DNA of 64,000 nt from Adiantum capillus-veneris (Eukaryota > Streptophyta > Polypodiopsida > Polypodiales > Pteridaceae), in contig CM043966.1 in the NCBI GenBank assembly GCA_014529385.2, forward strand, positions 35,371,125-35,435,124, written 5' to 3'. A program made the position numbers and the translations under genes. The notes under the pieces are model-generated. The model did not search any database. It saw nothing but the letters and a program-made list of their open reading frames with translations, and was not told the DNA's origin. Positions within the stretch are counted from its first letter, which is position 1; every line of letters begins with the position of its first letter. Shown in pieces: positions 1-12,910 of the stretch.

Positions 1-515
1 GAAGATTGGGTTCTTCAAGAACAATCTTTTTCTAGGAGGAAAGGCAATCATGAGCCATCCACATCTCACTAGCACAAATTGTGAGGTTCTGTTACTTTAA
101 ACATGTATGGAAGGCTAGGAATGGTTGATTTTTTGAGAACCGCATTGAAACAACAAGGCTTATGGACATTATTCAAGAAAGCATGGTCGTGTTTATTGCT
201 ATTGGGTAAAGGAGAACCTATCAAGAGTGGGACAATGTGGTGACTACAACATTGTCAAAACTGCATGGGTACGGTTCTATTTGAGCCAGACAGGTCTTTC
301 ACCATTGTCGTTGGGTGGCCCCCATATTAGCTGATGTACTAATGATTGCTAGAAGACGTCATGGCTCGTATGAGCATGACTAGTATTTGTAATTTTTTTG
401 GGTTGATTGCTAGAAGACGTCATGGCTCGTATGAGCATGACTAGTATTTGTAATTTTTTTGGGTTGATAATATAATATACTCACGTTCTTGAGTTTTGCC
501 AAAAAAAAAAGAAAA
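1..515 (+). pseudogene. LINE (family 2) ORF2 C-terminus and 3' UTR with A-rich tail
   Basis: The frame running from about position 112 reads HVWKARNG, then FFENRIETTRLMDIIQES and on to KLHGYGSI before a stop. Only two internal stops interrupt it. The WKARN-type motif is usual near the C-terminus of plant LINE ORF2 proteins. After it comes an AT-rich 3' UTR ending in an A-rich tail (about 501-518). A diverged second copy lies at 59040-61685, with a zinc-finger-like coding piece upstream and the same 3' UTR and A-rich end, which supports a dispersed retroposon. The 5' part lies outside the window. The LINE assignment rests on a short motif and the paired copy, so it is moderate. Confidence 0.55.
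343..467. repeat. Tandem duplication, 61 bp x 2
   Basis: Two nearly identical 61 bp units start at 343 and 404, inside the 3' UTR of the LINE family 2 copy. The related copy near 60 kb has only one unit, so the duplication arose in this copy. Confidence 0.9.
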
Positions 516-518
516 AAA

Positions 519-1578
519 ATAGTTGGTCCTTGCTTGCAATTGTAAGGTTAACTTAGAAAGCCATACACAACAAGGACACATGAACAAAGTTAAGAGCAGA
601 CAAGCATTGCTAGTGAATGTTTTCATCTCATATTTTGAAGTTGAACGAGCAAGAACTTCCTTCTTTACAAGTTGGTGCATAATAGTCAAAACACTCATCA
701 ATGTTGTGTGGACTGGCCATGGCAAAAGCTAGATGAGAAGGTCCACACATAGAGAGAGCACATTGGCAAGCAATTGGCTGTGCACAATAAGTTGACATTT
801 CTTGAAATGCACTTATTTCAAGGTATGCTTAATGTGAGCAGGCCAAGGAGCTCTAGTGTCTTTTTGAGGAAGTTGAAACCGTAGTTTCTCTTCATATGCA
901 AGTACTAAAACTTCATATGCAACACATATGTATGCAGGTTGAATGCATGTGGCAGATATAAATATATCACGTTGAGATAAATAGTCTAGGCCATTAGAAA
1001 ATGCATGTAGTCGATTGAGAGTGTCATATATCACATATCAATGAGGCTTCTAATATCTCTGGTTGTGTGTATGTGTCCTACATTTTGCATGTATCACATA
1101 TCAATGTGGCTTTTAAGTGTTTGAAGGGTAATGACATGTGTGAGGAAGGGTTGGAGGATGGATTATTTGAGTGTGTGTGGATGAATGCCAACTCACTATA
1201 CCCGGTGCTCGGATACACTCCCCAGGGATTTGTCTAGTCAAAGTGCCAAGGTTAGAAGAGTTTTTACTAAATTATATAAATACGCTTATCGGACTTTTTA
1301 CTTTCCTATCGGGCCCGTTTGGCAACATCCTTTACCCGACGGGCCCGCCGAAAAAATATAAAATACCGGCGGGCCCGTAGGAAAAATGATGGAACCCGAC
1401 AGGCTAACCTGCTCTATTGGTCTTGCAGGTCATCATTAGGATCATGTTAATAATTAACTTGATCACGTTTTTTCTTGTATAGTTATTGGTGTTATTAATG
1501 TAATCACACGATCGTGATCACGCCAGTGAAATCCCTTCCCCCTCCCTCCCCCCTCTTTGTATGTTTTTACACCCATGT
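519..1578. other. Unassigned noncoding stretch
   Basis: No credible coding frame or recognised repeat apart from the GC-rich palindrome cluster at 1310-1377. Short open frames here are not supported by any motif. Confidence 0.5.
1310..1377. repeat. Three CGGGCCCG palindromes at exact 30 bp spacing
   Basis: The 8-base palindrome CGGGCCCG occurs at 1310-1317, 1340-1347 and 1370-1377, embedded in AT-rich DNA. The spacing suggests a degenerate 30 bp tandem repeat. GGGCCCG-rich patches are common near the ends of some plant hAT-type transposons, but I see no terminal inverted repeat to prove that. Confidence 0.6.
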
Positions 1579-1580
1579 CT

Positions 1581-1678
<98 letters not shown>

Positions 1679-1689
1679 ACATCACAAAG

Positions 1690-1724
<35 letters not shown>
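1579..1724. repeat. Compound microsatellites (CT)n(TA)n and (CT)n(CA)n
   Basis: (CT)n at 1579-1607 runs directly into (TA)n to 1675. After 14 bases comes (CT)n at 1690-1709 followed directly by (CA)n to 1724. Open frames in this stretch are low-complexity artefacts. Confidence 0.97.
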
Positions 1725-1904
1725 CTCCATGTTTTGGGTGGATAGCAACTTGAGCTCATGTGTGCATACGCATACGACTTGTCATCGTGGTATAATAGCT
1801 GACAAACTGACACTCTGGTTGAAGAAATGATCCCAAGTTGATGCATAGACTGAGATGTGATCTTCTTCTTAGTCTCTTTAAAGAAAAAATAGATGGTTAT
1901 TATT

Positions 1905-1959
<55 letters not shown>
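1905..1959. repeat. (CT)n microsatellite
   Basis: An uninterrupted CT dinucleotide tract. Confidence 0.97.
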
Positions 1960-1960
<1 letters not shown>

Positions 1961-2031
1961 AGGTCTTGAACTTGAGATCTCATTGGATCATTTTCTACAA
2001 TGTTTTAAATTCTCCTCTTATCAAGACGAGT

Positions 2032-2034
<3 letters not shown>

Positions 2035-2102
<68 letters not shown>
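2035..2102. repeat. (GA)n tract followed by a 35-base poly-G run
   Basis: GA repeats to 2067 are followed by 35 consecutive G residues (2068-2102), then a short G/A-rich end. A G run this long could form stacked G-quadruplexes, but its exact length may be a sequencing or assembly artefact. Confidence 0.85.
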
Positions 2103-2103
<1 letters not shown>

Positions 2104-2223
2104 GGGGAGAGAGAGAATCAGAAGATGAAACATGAATACCTTTATTCTCACCCAAGTTATCAGATATATCTTTTGGGATTGTTCCTATGGCATTAAAAAT
2201 TCCGACTTCTTCATCTTCTTCTT

Positions 2224-2231
<8 letters not shown>

Positions 2232-2259
<28 letters not shown>
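2232..2259. repeat. (CT)n microsatellite
   Basis: A CT tract preceded by eight C residues. Confidence 0.95.
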
Positions 2260-2262
<3 letters not shown>

Positions 2263-2389
2263 TCCCAATAGGTATTCAATTGTTGAAGACTTGTTGTTTA
2301 GAACTTTAATGTCATCCTTAAACATTTTTCTCTCTCTTTCTCTCTCCCCCCTTCTCCTTATCGCATAATTCATTGGGCACTAAAAATTT

Positions 2390-2391
<2 letters not shown>

Positions 2392-2478
<87 letters not shown>
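2392..2478. repeat. Compound microsatellite (CT)n(CA)n
   Basis: (CT)n to 2427 passes directly into (CA)n to 2478. The next 290 bases hold no recognised feature. Confidence 0.97.
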
Positions 2479-2482
<4 letters not shown>

Positions 2483-2771
2483 TTTTTAATAGGTACCCTT
2501 GCTTGTCAAAATTTAGAGAACTTATAGTTTTTCAAGCGTGGCCCATAGTTTAACACTTAAAAATAAAAGATAAAAAAATACTCCAAAACTCGTAAACTTC
2601 CAATATCAGGGGTTGGTTTTTGCTACGTATTTTACTGACTTTGTCTACAAGTAAAAAATGTTAGATATCCTCAAAAAAATACACCATAATGCCAAGAAAA
2701 TCATAGTATTTTGAAAATTTGAAGGGTAAGGGTGCCTCTAGCAAGACCGAGTCCCTATGAGCTCGATGATA

Positions 2772-2838
2772 ATATATATATAGATATATATATATATATA
2801 TCTTGCATGTGCACGTATGCATACATAGGCAATTCGAT

Positions 2839-2907
<69 letters not shown>

Positions 2908-2925
2908 ACACACACACACACACAT
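2772..2925. repeat. Microsatellite cluster (TA)n, (CT)n(CA)n
   Basis: TA-rich repeats at 2772-2801, then (CT)n from about 2840 running directly into (CA)n, which is interrupted once near 2905 and ends at about 2925. Confidence 0.95.
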
Positions 2926-3130
2926 CTAATGGGATAGCTAGTTAGTTTTGCATAATCAACCTTTTCGATAAAATACAATACCCCTGATCTGGAGTTTTTA
3001 CCAAACAAGGAGTAGTGTCGATGAATACATGGTCACTCAGTTTTAAAGAAAAAACTTAGACTAGCTAATGAAGACCCCCATATGAATCATACTTATGACA
3101 ATCAATAATAGGGCAAGTTGGCACTATGTG

Positions 3131-4011
<881 letters not shown>

Positions 4012-4105
<94 letters not shown>
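4012..4105. repeat. Compound microsatellite (CT)n(CA)n
   Basis: A (CT)n tract passes directly into (CA)n near 4062. Confidence 0.97.
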
Positions 4106-4108
<3 letters not shown>

Positions 4109-4828
4109 GTGAGATTCTAATCTCATGATGTTTCTATGTATGCATGCATACATATCACTAAACACCATGCCGACACATGATGGACTTTCAAAAGGATCCT
4201 TCAGCAAATGAGATACCAGCTCTCTAGTCTGTGTATTAACTCTTACCCTATGTCTCCCCATATAAACACCCACATTGTAATGTATGGGCACTCATTAACT
4301 ATTGCCAAACCCCCACTCTTTTCCTAAACAGTTCTAGCTAGCTTCCTAGCAAATTTGGAGTCTATAGTACCTTTGTTTGATACTTCTTTATCAAGTTTTT
4401 GGATTCTTAGACATTGTATCAGATTCATTGGAGTGTAATGTTTTTGTCTCATGGGTATTTTTTGCCTTATGAAGACGGTAGAATTTGAATAAAATAATAA
4501 TAAATTATGAAAATAAGGGCAAACTTAAAATATTGTAAGTTGTTGAAAACAAAGGGGAGGATATTACTAGTGTTCAAGCTAGAATGTGTATAAATATATG
4601 GTCAAGATGTGTTAAAAAACGGGATGGGACTCGGACGAGCTCAACCCAGTGTATTAAAATTTGATTTTCATGAAAAGCTAGTGACGCCCATGCTATGCAT
4701 TGAAGATGACATATAAGGTAGTCTCTTGAGAGCTAGGTGATCCAGACGGTGGGTTATTGCATACCAACCTTGGAGGGATGATTGCTCATAAGTTCGAGGG
4801 AAGGGGGGATCCAAAGTTTTTACCGTAA
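4106..4828. other. Unassigned flank of element A
   Basis: No recognisable coding or repeat content. Its right end is the pre-insertion flank of element A: the five bases CAAGA at 4829-4833 recur at 32014-32018 on the other side of the element. Confidence 0.4.
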
Positions 4829-4833
4829 CAAGA

Positions 4834-6339
4834 GCTCATAATAACTAATATCTAATTCTTCTAAATGATTTTCTCATGTTAAACTGATCATTTGATTTGG
4901 GGAAGCCAGGGGAGAAAAAGCTAGAATATTGGTTAAGCTGGCAGCCCGGCCACAGTAGGAATCCAAAGAAGGGAAAATAGGGATCGAAAGGGGGTGCCAT
5001 CTACAAAACATCAATGTGCAACAATGGGATTTAAAGACCCTAAGGTTCACCCCATTAAGACTTCCAAAATGCTAAGGTTCCAAAAATCAAAGGTTGCATC
5101 CAATGGTTAAGCTTAGGAAAATTGGATGCTTTTTGTGTGTAGAAAAAGTCTTCATGAGTCCTACAAAGGAGAGGGCTAGCCTTGCAAGTAGGGGATGAGA
5201 GAGAAAAACACACACACACACACACACACACACTCATAAGCTTCCTTTACACAAGGGAATGAGGGACACATGTCAGCTCCCTAACCCAGATGCCCACAAG
5301 GTACACTCAAATCCTATTGGATGGCCATGGAGGTGGACCAATGAAAACTAGGCTATAGTAAATCTAGTTTAATTCATTTAAAAACACTTAATAAAATAAC
5401 CAATAAGAATTAACCTCTCTAGAAGACTATTGGACAGTCTCCCAAGGGGTCCAATGAGCATTCAACAGCCTAATGGCTTGCCTGATTCCTATTGGCCAGG
5501 AGACAAAGGGGTCCAATGAGAGTTTAGCTGCATTAATTAATTACCTAAAGCTCTCACAAAAGGGGAAAGGGGGACACATTTCATAAGGCTATCACTTATG
5601 CTTCTTAATTCTCATTGAGGTCCAATGGGGTGTCAGCAAGAGTAAATTGCATGAGGGGTCGACCAAGAGAGAGAGAGAGGGGGAGCTGAATTTCTCAAGG
5701 CATTATTACACACACACTCACACTAGCTCATGTGTGAAGCAAGAAGACTCTCTCTCTCCTTCTCAAGATTTAATGGAAAGCTTATCACCTATCCAAGGTT
5801 GTGAGAAGGGAGGCCTACACCAACAACTCTTGGCTTTGTGACACAAATCCAACCAAGAGCCAAGCTTCAATGCATGCTCAGCTCCTCTACCATGCTAATT
5901 ACTAAGCTATGCTATGCTAATATGAGTGATTATGTGAGGAGATGTACATTTTTCTCGTAAGACCGCTCCTTCTTCCTCTCAATCTACTCTCATACCCCGC
6001 TAGCTCCTTCTTTCCATCTTCTTTGCAGTAGCTAGTTATTGAAGGAACACGAAGAATTGTATTGTAAAATGTCTCCCTTGATGGGGAAAATCTATAATAC
6101 AAATCCTTTTGGAGGGGGCCCGGCTCCATATAAATCCAGTCCTCAAGTGTTGTCAATAGCTTAATTTCTCTCTCTTTTGAAGTATTGTTCATGCCTATCC
6201 AACTAGGTGTTACTCTTTTTGTTGCTCTCTCCACCCAAGCACTCTTGTTATGCTCATTAAGAATCTAGTCTAATGAAATGCTCACTATGTTCATGCTATT
6301 TTCCACTACACACAAGCTACTAGGCCATTAAATGTTACA
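4834..6339 (+). repeat. 5' LTR of element A
   Basis: About 1506 bp, ending in ATGTTACA. It matches the 3' LTR pieces (24892-24966 and 30487-32013) and both LTRs of element B throughout. Compared with the 3' LTR it lacks about 94 bp near 6010 (present at about 31590-31690). It contains a small CA microsatellite (5209-5234). Confidence 0.93.
6129..6135 (+). promoter_or_regulatory. Candidate LTR TATA box
   Basis: TATAAAT lies about 205 bp before the LTR end and is conserved at the same place in the 3' LTR (near 31799) and in the element B LTRs. Its role as the retrotransposon promoter is inferred from position and conservation. Confidence 0.4.
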
Positions 6340-6340
6340 T

Positions 6341-6352
6341 TGGTATCAGAGC
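6341..6352 (+). other. Primer binding site, initiator-Met tRNA type
   Basis: TGGTATCAGAGC begins one base after the LTR end. This is the usual plant retrotransposon complement to the 3' end of initiator methionine tRNA. Confidence 0.93.
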
Positions 6353-6753
6353 ACAAGGTTTCTCTTTTCTTGCTCAATAAGGGAGGTCCTCAAGCTAGCT
6401 ATAAATTTTTGGGATTATTAATTGCAATTGAGTAAGTAGAATAGGGATTTTTTAGCCTTGCAGTGCGCCTGCCTTTATGTAGATAACGAGGCATCACCGT
6501 CGAGAGCTATGGTATTAATAGTGGAGTCCTACGGGGCTTGCCTATGGCTTAACCACTATTGATCTATTACAAGCTTGATAGGAGCCGGCATTGTTTTGGT
6601 GTTGGAAAACCCTCTCTTCTATTCCTTGCAATTAATGGTATTCGAGCCATGCGAATAGTAGCTTGGGTCCTTTTCTAAAGGGGTAAAGCTGGAAGTGCCA
6701 AACTACACCTAAAAAAGTTTACACTCAAAAGTTTACACTCAGAAGTTGTTAGA
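6353..6753 (+). other. Element A untranslated leader
   Basis: About 400 bp between primer binding site and the gag start codon. The matching leader occurs in element B (54194-54597, minus strand). No coding frame is evident. Confidence 0.7.
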
Positions 6754-8100
6754 ATGGCTGACAATAGTAAAGAGAGTGAAATTAATGTTAATAGCTTTGA
6801 TTTTGCTAATGAGCAGGCTACTAATGATGTCCCTGTGCTTGTTAACTACCTTGTTTCTAGGCTTCAACGAGCCATGGGAAATTCATCCCTCCAAAGTGAA
6901 GTGCAACGGTAGCTTTATGCTCATGGGATTCTCCAAACTCCCCACCATGACGAGAGCGTACCTAGGAAGCCTCCTTGTGGGACTCCCAAAAGAGGCCTCT
7001 CTCCGATTCGGGAAGAAGAAGAGGATCCATACAAAGGGCTCAAAAATTTTCTTCTTGATGATGCATCTCCTTCCCAAAGGAGAATTCAAGAGCCCCCACC
7101 AAAGGAACAAGAAAGAAGTGAATCTCCTGCCACCTCGACAGAGATGGCTCCATGAAGACAGCAGACAAAACGCTCTCCATCACCTCCTAAACGGAGAAGA
7201 CCATTGTACAATTCTCCACACCATAATTCAAAAGAGGGATGACAAAAAGAAAGAGAAGAAAAAGGCAAGAAAGCGGTCACCCTCTTCTCCATCTTCTTCA
7301 TCCTCTTCTTCTTATGAAGAAAGTGATGGTGCGAAAAAAGAGAACCAAGGCAAGAAAGAGGTCACCCTCTTCTTCATCTTCCTCAAATTCTTCATCTTCC
7401 GAAGAAAGCCAAGCAATGGTGATCTAGCCTACGGGCCAACGGTGAAGCTCCACGAGCATGGAAAGCTTTAAGAGCTTCAATCATGAAGCAGTTTTTGGCC
7501 ATTGATGCTAAAGACAAAGTACTCACCGAATGGCGAAGCTTGAAGCTCTCTCCCTACGAATCCATTCACAAATATGTAGACAAGTTTTGGGATTTACATC
7601 TCAAAGCCATTGTATTCAAAAAGATGGATTTTGGAGAGAAAAAACAACAATTTTGTGTGGGCTTAACAAAAGAAATGGTGGAGTATATTAACTCCCAAAA
7701 GCCACGCACCATATCCACAGTCATACACCATACTATGGTGGCTTCTCAAATCAATTTCCAAACACGGGCTAAGAGAGATCTTAAGCCCATGGAAAACAAG
7801 GGTTCTAATTAGCCTAAGGGGAAGGACAATGTCCAAAAGTCTCCTAAGGGCAATTCCAATAACAACAAAGCTAAGGAGAAGGGAGTTTACAAAGGCAAAA
7901 ACAAACTCTCTCCTGAAGAGATTGAGTGTTATCGCAAGGATAACCATTGTTTCAAGTGCAGCGAGCAAGGGCATGTGTACCGTGCTTGTTCCCAAAAGAA
8001 CACCCGCCATAAGCCTCCTAGAGCTACCTTGGTCAAAATCCAAGAAGAGGAAGCTCACCACAAAGGATCTCCTCTATGCCATGCTTGGGGAAAGATAAGA
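6754..8100 (+). pseudogene. gag of element A (defective)
   Basis: Starts at ATG 6754 (MADNSKESEINV), the same start as in element B. A Ser/Lys/Arg-rich region follows (about 7250-7400). The capsid-like region from 7483 reads MKQFLAIDAKDKVLTEWRSL and includes YESIHKYVDKFWDL. A CCHC zinc knuckle (CFKCSEQGHVYRAC, 7948-7989) binds nucleic acid in Gag proteins. The knuckle frame runs on without a stop into the protease, so the ancestral gag-pro was one frame. Damage: early in-frame stops, frameshifts, and a deletion at about 7420 of roughly 340 bp of capsid sequence present in element B. Confidence 0.88.
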
Positions 8101-10257
8101 GAACATGATGCTTTTATTCTGTTTGACCCTAGTTCTACTCACAATTTCATATCCACAAAGTTGGCCACCAAGCTAGGCATACAAGCTTATGAGATGCGAG
8201 ATGTCCTACCCGTAGATGGTTCTGTCAAGGGGCAAGAAGCTTCAGTCATTCCCGTAATCAAGAAATTGAGGCTCCATGTCTAAAGCTATGTGGACAAAGA
8301 GGACTTCTTTATCTCTCCTCTCAAGCATGAGGATGTAATCCTAGGGGCACCATGGTTTGATCGCATGGCTGCCAATGTTAAATTTCCTGAAAGAAAAATC
8401 TACTTTAAGTACAGGGAAAAATATATGTACATAGATGGTAAGGAGTTGGATAACACCATACCCATTGTACATACGCAAGCTTCAATAAGTCAATAAAGAG
8501 CTCTATTTCCGTGTACATGATTTTTGTTAAAGATTCTCAAAATGAACCTAATGCTTTAGCAAAAGAAAATATAAACAATCACAAGGAATTAGAGTTATCC
8601 AATTTTCTCAAGGGGTTTCAAGATGTTTTTATTGACGATATCCCTTGTGAACTACCTCCTAAACGAGGCAATGATGACCATGCAATTAAACTTCTTCCAG
8701 GAAGTTCACCGCCTAATAAACCTCCTTATAGAGTTTCTCAAGCTCAACAAGAGGAGATTATGCGGCAAGTGCATGATTTAGTTGAGAAGGGCATGGTTAG
8801 GCCTAGCTCATCTCCATTTTGTTCACCCATGCTATTAGTGCAAAAGAAAGACGACACATATCATATGTGTGTCGACTATAGAGCACTAAATAGGATCACT
8901 ATAAAAAATAGGTTTCCCATTCCACGGGTAGAAGACCTATTCGATAAGCTATAAGGGTCGACTTACTTTAGTAGAATTGACCTAAAAAGTAGCTACCATC
9001 AAATAAGGATAGTTGATCAAGACATTGTAAAGACCGCATTTCGCACTACGTTTGGTCTTTATGAATATATAGTCATGCCTTTTGGCTTGACCAATGCACC
9101 AGCCATATTTAGCCACTTGATGGAGAAGCTATTCATGCCTCACCGAACCTTTACTGGAGTGTTCTTTGATGATATCATCATCTGCTCTAATTCATTAGAG
9201 GAACACAAGCAACACCTCTAGGTAATATTTCAAGTCTTAAGACAGAATAAACTTTATGTTAATCAAAAGAAAAGCGAGTTTCTCTTACAAGAAAATCAGT
9301 ATTTAGGTCACATTATCTCTCAAGATGGCATCCAAATGGATCCATCAAAACTAGAGGTACTAAAAGGATGGCCTAAACCAAGGAATCTTCATGAACTAAG
9401 AAGCTTTTTAGGTTTGTGTGCATACTATAGATGCTTCATAGAAAAGTTCTCACAAATTGCGGGACCATTACATGACCTAACAAAGAAAAATGTTAGGTAT
9501 ACATGGTCTGCCAAGGAGAACAATGCTTTCAAAAAGCTTAAAGAAAAGCTTATCTCTCAACTTGTGCTTACACAAACGGATCTCTCAAAGCCATTTGAGG
9601 TTCAATGTGACGCTTGTGGTGATTGCCTTTGAGCTGTTTTGCTCCAAGAAGGGCACGCCATAGCCTATGAAAGTCAAAGGCTTGACCTTGTTGAGCAAGC
9701 TCTAGGCATATATGACAAGGAACTCCTCACAGTTCTACATGCTTTAGACTCATGGAAGCACTATCTATTGGGGACTCCTTTCATTCTACGGGCAGATCAC
9801 CAAAGTCTTAAGTACTTCATGACGCAGACCAAGCTCTCTGACAAACAAATGAGGTGGGAAAATTTTCTTTCACAATTTCATTTTCATATTCCTCACATTG
9901 ATGGTAAGCATAATGAAGTAGCCGATGCACTCTCAAGACGGCCGAGAGTGAATGCGGTTTCCATAGAAACTCACAATGATCTATCTTTTATGATAGATGA
10001 GTATGCTATTGATCCCAATTTTAGAGATGTGATTTCAGCCATTGCACTAGGGAAGAAAGAGGAACCATTTACTTTACAAGATGGTTATCTTCTCTATGGC
10101 AATAGACTATGCGTTACTGACTCACTACGTGAGAAAGTAATGTATGAATCTCATGCGTCTGCTTATGCAGGGGCATAGAGAGATTCAATCTACTCTAAAA
10201 GGGGTTGAAACATATATCTATTGGCCTACCATGAAATCAAACATACAAGAGTATGTT
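8101..10257 (+). pseudogene. pol of element A, part 1: protease, reverse transcriptase, RNase H, integrase start
   Basis: In order: an aspartic protease with FDPSSTHNF near 8125-8155 (the usual DxG triad glycine is Ser here; element B keeps FDPGS); reverse transcriptase from about 8640, with VEKGMVRPSSSPF, the first catalytic region SRIDLKSGYHQIR, and FFDD as the YxDD-box equivalent near 9165; the connection with GHIISQDGIQMDPSK; RNase H with AYESQRLDLVEQALGIYDKE and ADALSRR; and the start of the integrase zinc-binding domain (YWPTMKSNIQEYV). Stops occur near 8281, 8951, 9221 and 9630, with a frameshift near 8490. Coding is cut at 10257 by an insertion and resumes at 15257. Confidence 0.92.
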
Positions 10258-10535
10258 AAGACCAATTTAGGAAAAATGGGAATTATTCAAGTCTCATTTT
10301 TTGAAATGAGATTGGAAATTGAATCTTTTTCAAGGGAATTTGTGAGTCTTATTGAAATTGAGAACCATGAATTAAGTTGTTCACATCGGCTTCTTTGATA
10401 CCACTTGAAAGAGCAAACAAGTGGACTATATAGAGACAACCACTATGATATTGAAACAAGCATTCAAAAAATTTAGCACATATTCAAGTGTCAATATTGT
10501 TGTCAATTATCATTAAATGAGGAGGATTTCCTCTT

Positions 10536-10918
10536 TTGATACATATTGTTTATTCTTGATTTTTTGAAATGTTATGACTTATAAATGTAGGATGTACTTT
10601 GTGGTTTTGGAAAACTAAATTTCATGTTCTAAATAGTAAGCATTGGTGAGAATATTAGAAATTCAATACTAGTTGTTCACTCTTGATTTCTTTCAATTTT
10701 TGCAACTTGTAAATATAGGATATATTCTTTGGATTTGGTAATCTAAATTTTCATGTTTTAAACAATGATCTGTGGGGGAAAGATTACAAATTTGATACAT
10801 ATTATTTACTCTTAATTTCTTTAAATTGCTCAAACTTGTAAATATAGGATTTACTTTGTGGTTTTGATGGTCTAAATTCCATTTTTTAAATAATAAGCAT
10901 TGGTGGAAAGATTAAAAA
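10536..10918. repeat. AT-rich tandem repeat, about 126-130 bp x 3
   Basis: Diverged units begin at about 10536, 10662 and 10792. Each has a TTGATACATATT-like start and an AACTTGTAAATATAGGAT-like middle. Confidence 0.8.
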
Positions 10919-11810
10919 ACTAGGAGAATAGATTATTATGCTAAAGAAAATTTGTAAAATGGAAGTTTCTTATGTCATTTATGACATATCTAAGATGATG
11001 CCTTATATTTTGGCTATAGAAGTTTGAGTCTCCTCCAAATGATGATTATGAACTTACAAATACCTTTGATAAGTATTTATCTAAGTGTTGGTTGTTTTTT
11101 GGTTGAGGCTATATATGTTATTCTAGCTATAGTGATAGACTAGAAACTCTATGGCAATGGAAAGCATTATGACCTAACTAACAATTCATAGAATAAGGTA
11201 GAGCTTAATGTTGGAATGTCACCCATACTAAGGATAAAACCCTTACCTTTAAAACAACTTAAATGAAAGTTAGAGACCCCATCTACTCCACTTGGAGGCT
11301 AAAATATTCCCAAATAGGAAGAGTCTCATGTTGTGCTACCTAGGAATTATAGCATCAAAGGAGTGGAGTCCCAAACACTCATGGTATTGCCCATGTAGGG
11401 TGGTTGGAGGCTTGAAATCAAGCTCAAGAATTATGATGGTTTCTTATCTAGTGTGGTTGGAAGTTTGAGCCTTCACCCACCTTACATCACTAGGATATTA
11501 CACTATAAGAGTTTGAGCCTCCATGCCTCCACCTATGAGGACAGAGGTTTGAACTTAAGTTGGAGGATCAATCCTTATAAGTGACTTCTCACCTAGTGTG
11601 GCTTAAGTCCGATCCCCCATCCGTAAGTTACTTGCCTAGTGTGGCCAAAGGCTTAAACTTCAAGTCAATCCCCCAAGCATCCTTATAGGTTGTCTCTTTC
11701 CTAGTGTCCTTATAAAGGATCGTTTGCATCGTGTGGCTAGAGGGTTCAAGCCTCCATCCTTAAAAATAGTTTCTTGGCAAAGGTCCTTACAAGTGGTTCT
11801 CTTGTCTGCC

Positions 11811-12047
11811 GGAGGCTCGAACTTAAGTTTGAGCCTCCATCCTTGCAAACAGTTTCTTGCCCACTATCCTTACAAGTGGTTTCTTGCCTAATTTATTTGG
11901 AGGCTCGAACTTAAGTTTGAGCCTCTATTCTTATAGGTGGTCTCTTGGTTAGTATAGTTTGAGGCTCGAACTTATATTCGAGCCTCTACTCTTATAGGTG
12001 GTCTCTTGGCTAGTATAGTTAGAGGCTCGACTTAAGTTCGAGCCTCT
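11811..12047. repeat. Array of palindromic modules (GAGGCTCGAAC...GAGCCTC)
   Basis: Near-perfect 24-28 bp palindromes are centred on CTTAAG and start at 11811, about 11900, 11961 and 12022. The last three are spaced 61 bp apart and separated by a conserved TATAGGTGGTCTCTTGG spacer. A partial fifth unit follows near 12080. Each module can fold into a hairpin. Confidence 0.85.
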
Positions 12048-12753
12048 ATTCTTATAGGTGGTCTCTTGGCTAGTATAGTCGGAGCTAACGGTTTTCCCCA
12101 CCTTGGAGGCTCAAAATTAGGTGTAAGCCCCATGGTGATCTCCCCATGAATAGACTCCCCAACTAGATATAGAGTATGCTCCCCATTAATAGGTTCTCTC
12201 CACTAATAGGCTCCCCAACTAGAGTATGATTTAGACATTTAGAGCGACTTACTTCAAATACTCATGAAATTTGGTTTCTTTAATGTATAGAAAATATACT
12301 AATTCTACCCTAATTAATGTCGCTTATACACCTCATTCTTGCCTATTGACAACCAAAAGCGCTCAGCTCGCAACCTTTGATGAGCTTGCAGTTACATGCA
12401 ACATGCTCAGTTGTAGCTACCATACAACTCCTACTCTATCCTTCATTCAAGGAATACAAATGCCTTCCACCCAACAAGGCATAGCCGATTAGTAGCGTCT
12501 ATAAGTGCTAGCCTTATCCAAACTTCAAAGGGCTAGACCCGCATAACACCAAATCTGGTAGATCAATTAGCCACTCCCAAGCTAGATCCCAAACCCATTT
12601 AGGAAAGACAAAAATAGAGTGTGTAGTTGCCATACTCATAGACTTGGCAGTGATAAAGAGATCCCACCAAGCTTCCAAGGAAGAAGACGATAGCGTGTTG
12701 GCAAAATCAAATTGTGTGGTTGAGGCTGAGAGATGCACTAGCAAATAGGAAAT

Positions 12754-12803
12754 GCAAACCTAGCATACTGCTAGGTTTGCAAAGTAGCATACTGCTACTT
12801 TGC
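12754..12803. repeat. Twin stem-loops with identical loops
   Basis: A perfect 10 bp stem (12754-12763 with 12771-12780) and a perfect 9 bp stem (12779-12787 with 12795-12803) overlap by two bases. Both enclose the same loop, CATACTG. No U-run follows, so these are not obvious terminators. Confidence 0.85.
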
Positions 12804-12910
12804 AAGATTGTGTTCAAGGTATGCTGCAGTCCGGTTCATGTTGCAAGCTATAGGAATCTCTTGAGTGTGAAAATCCTATAGACATCTACATAACCTTCCT
12901 AGGTTATTAC

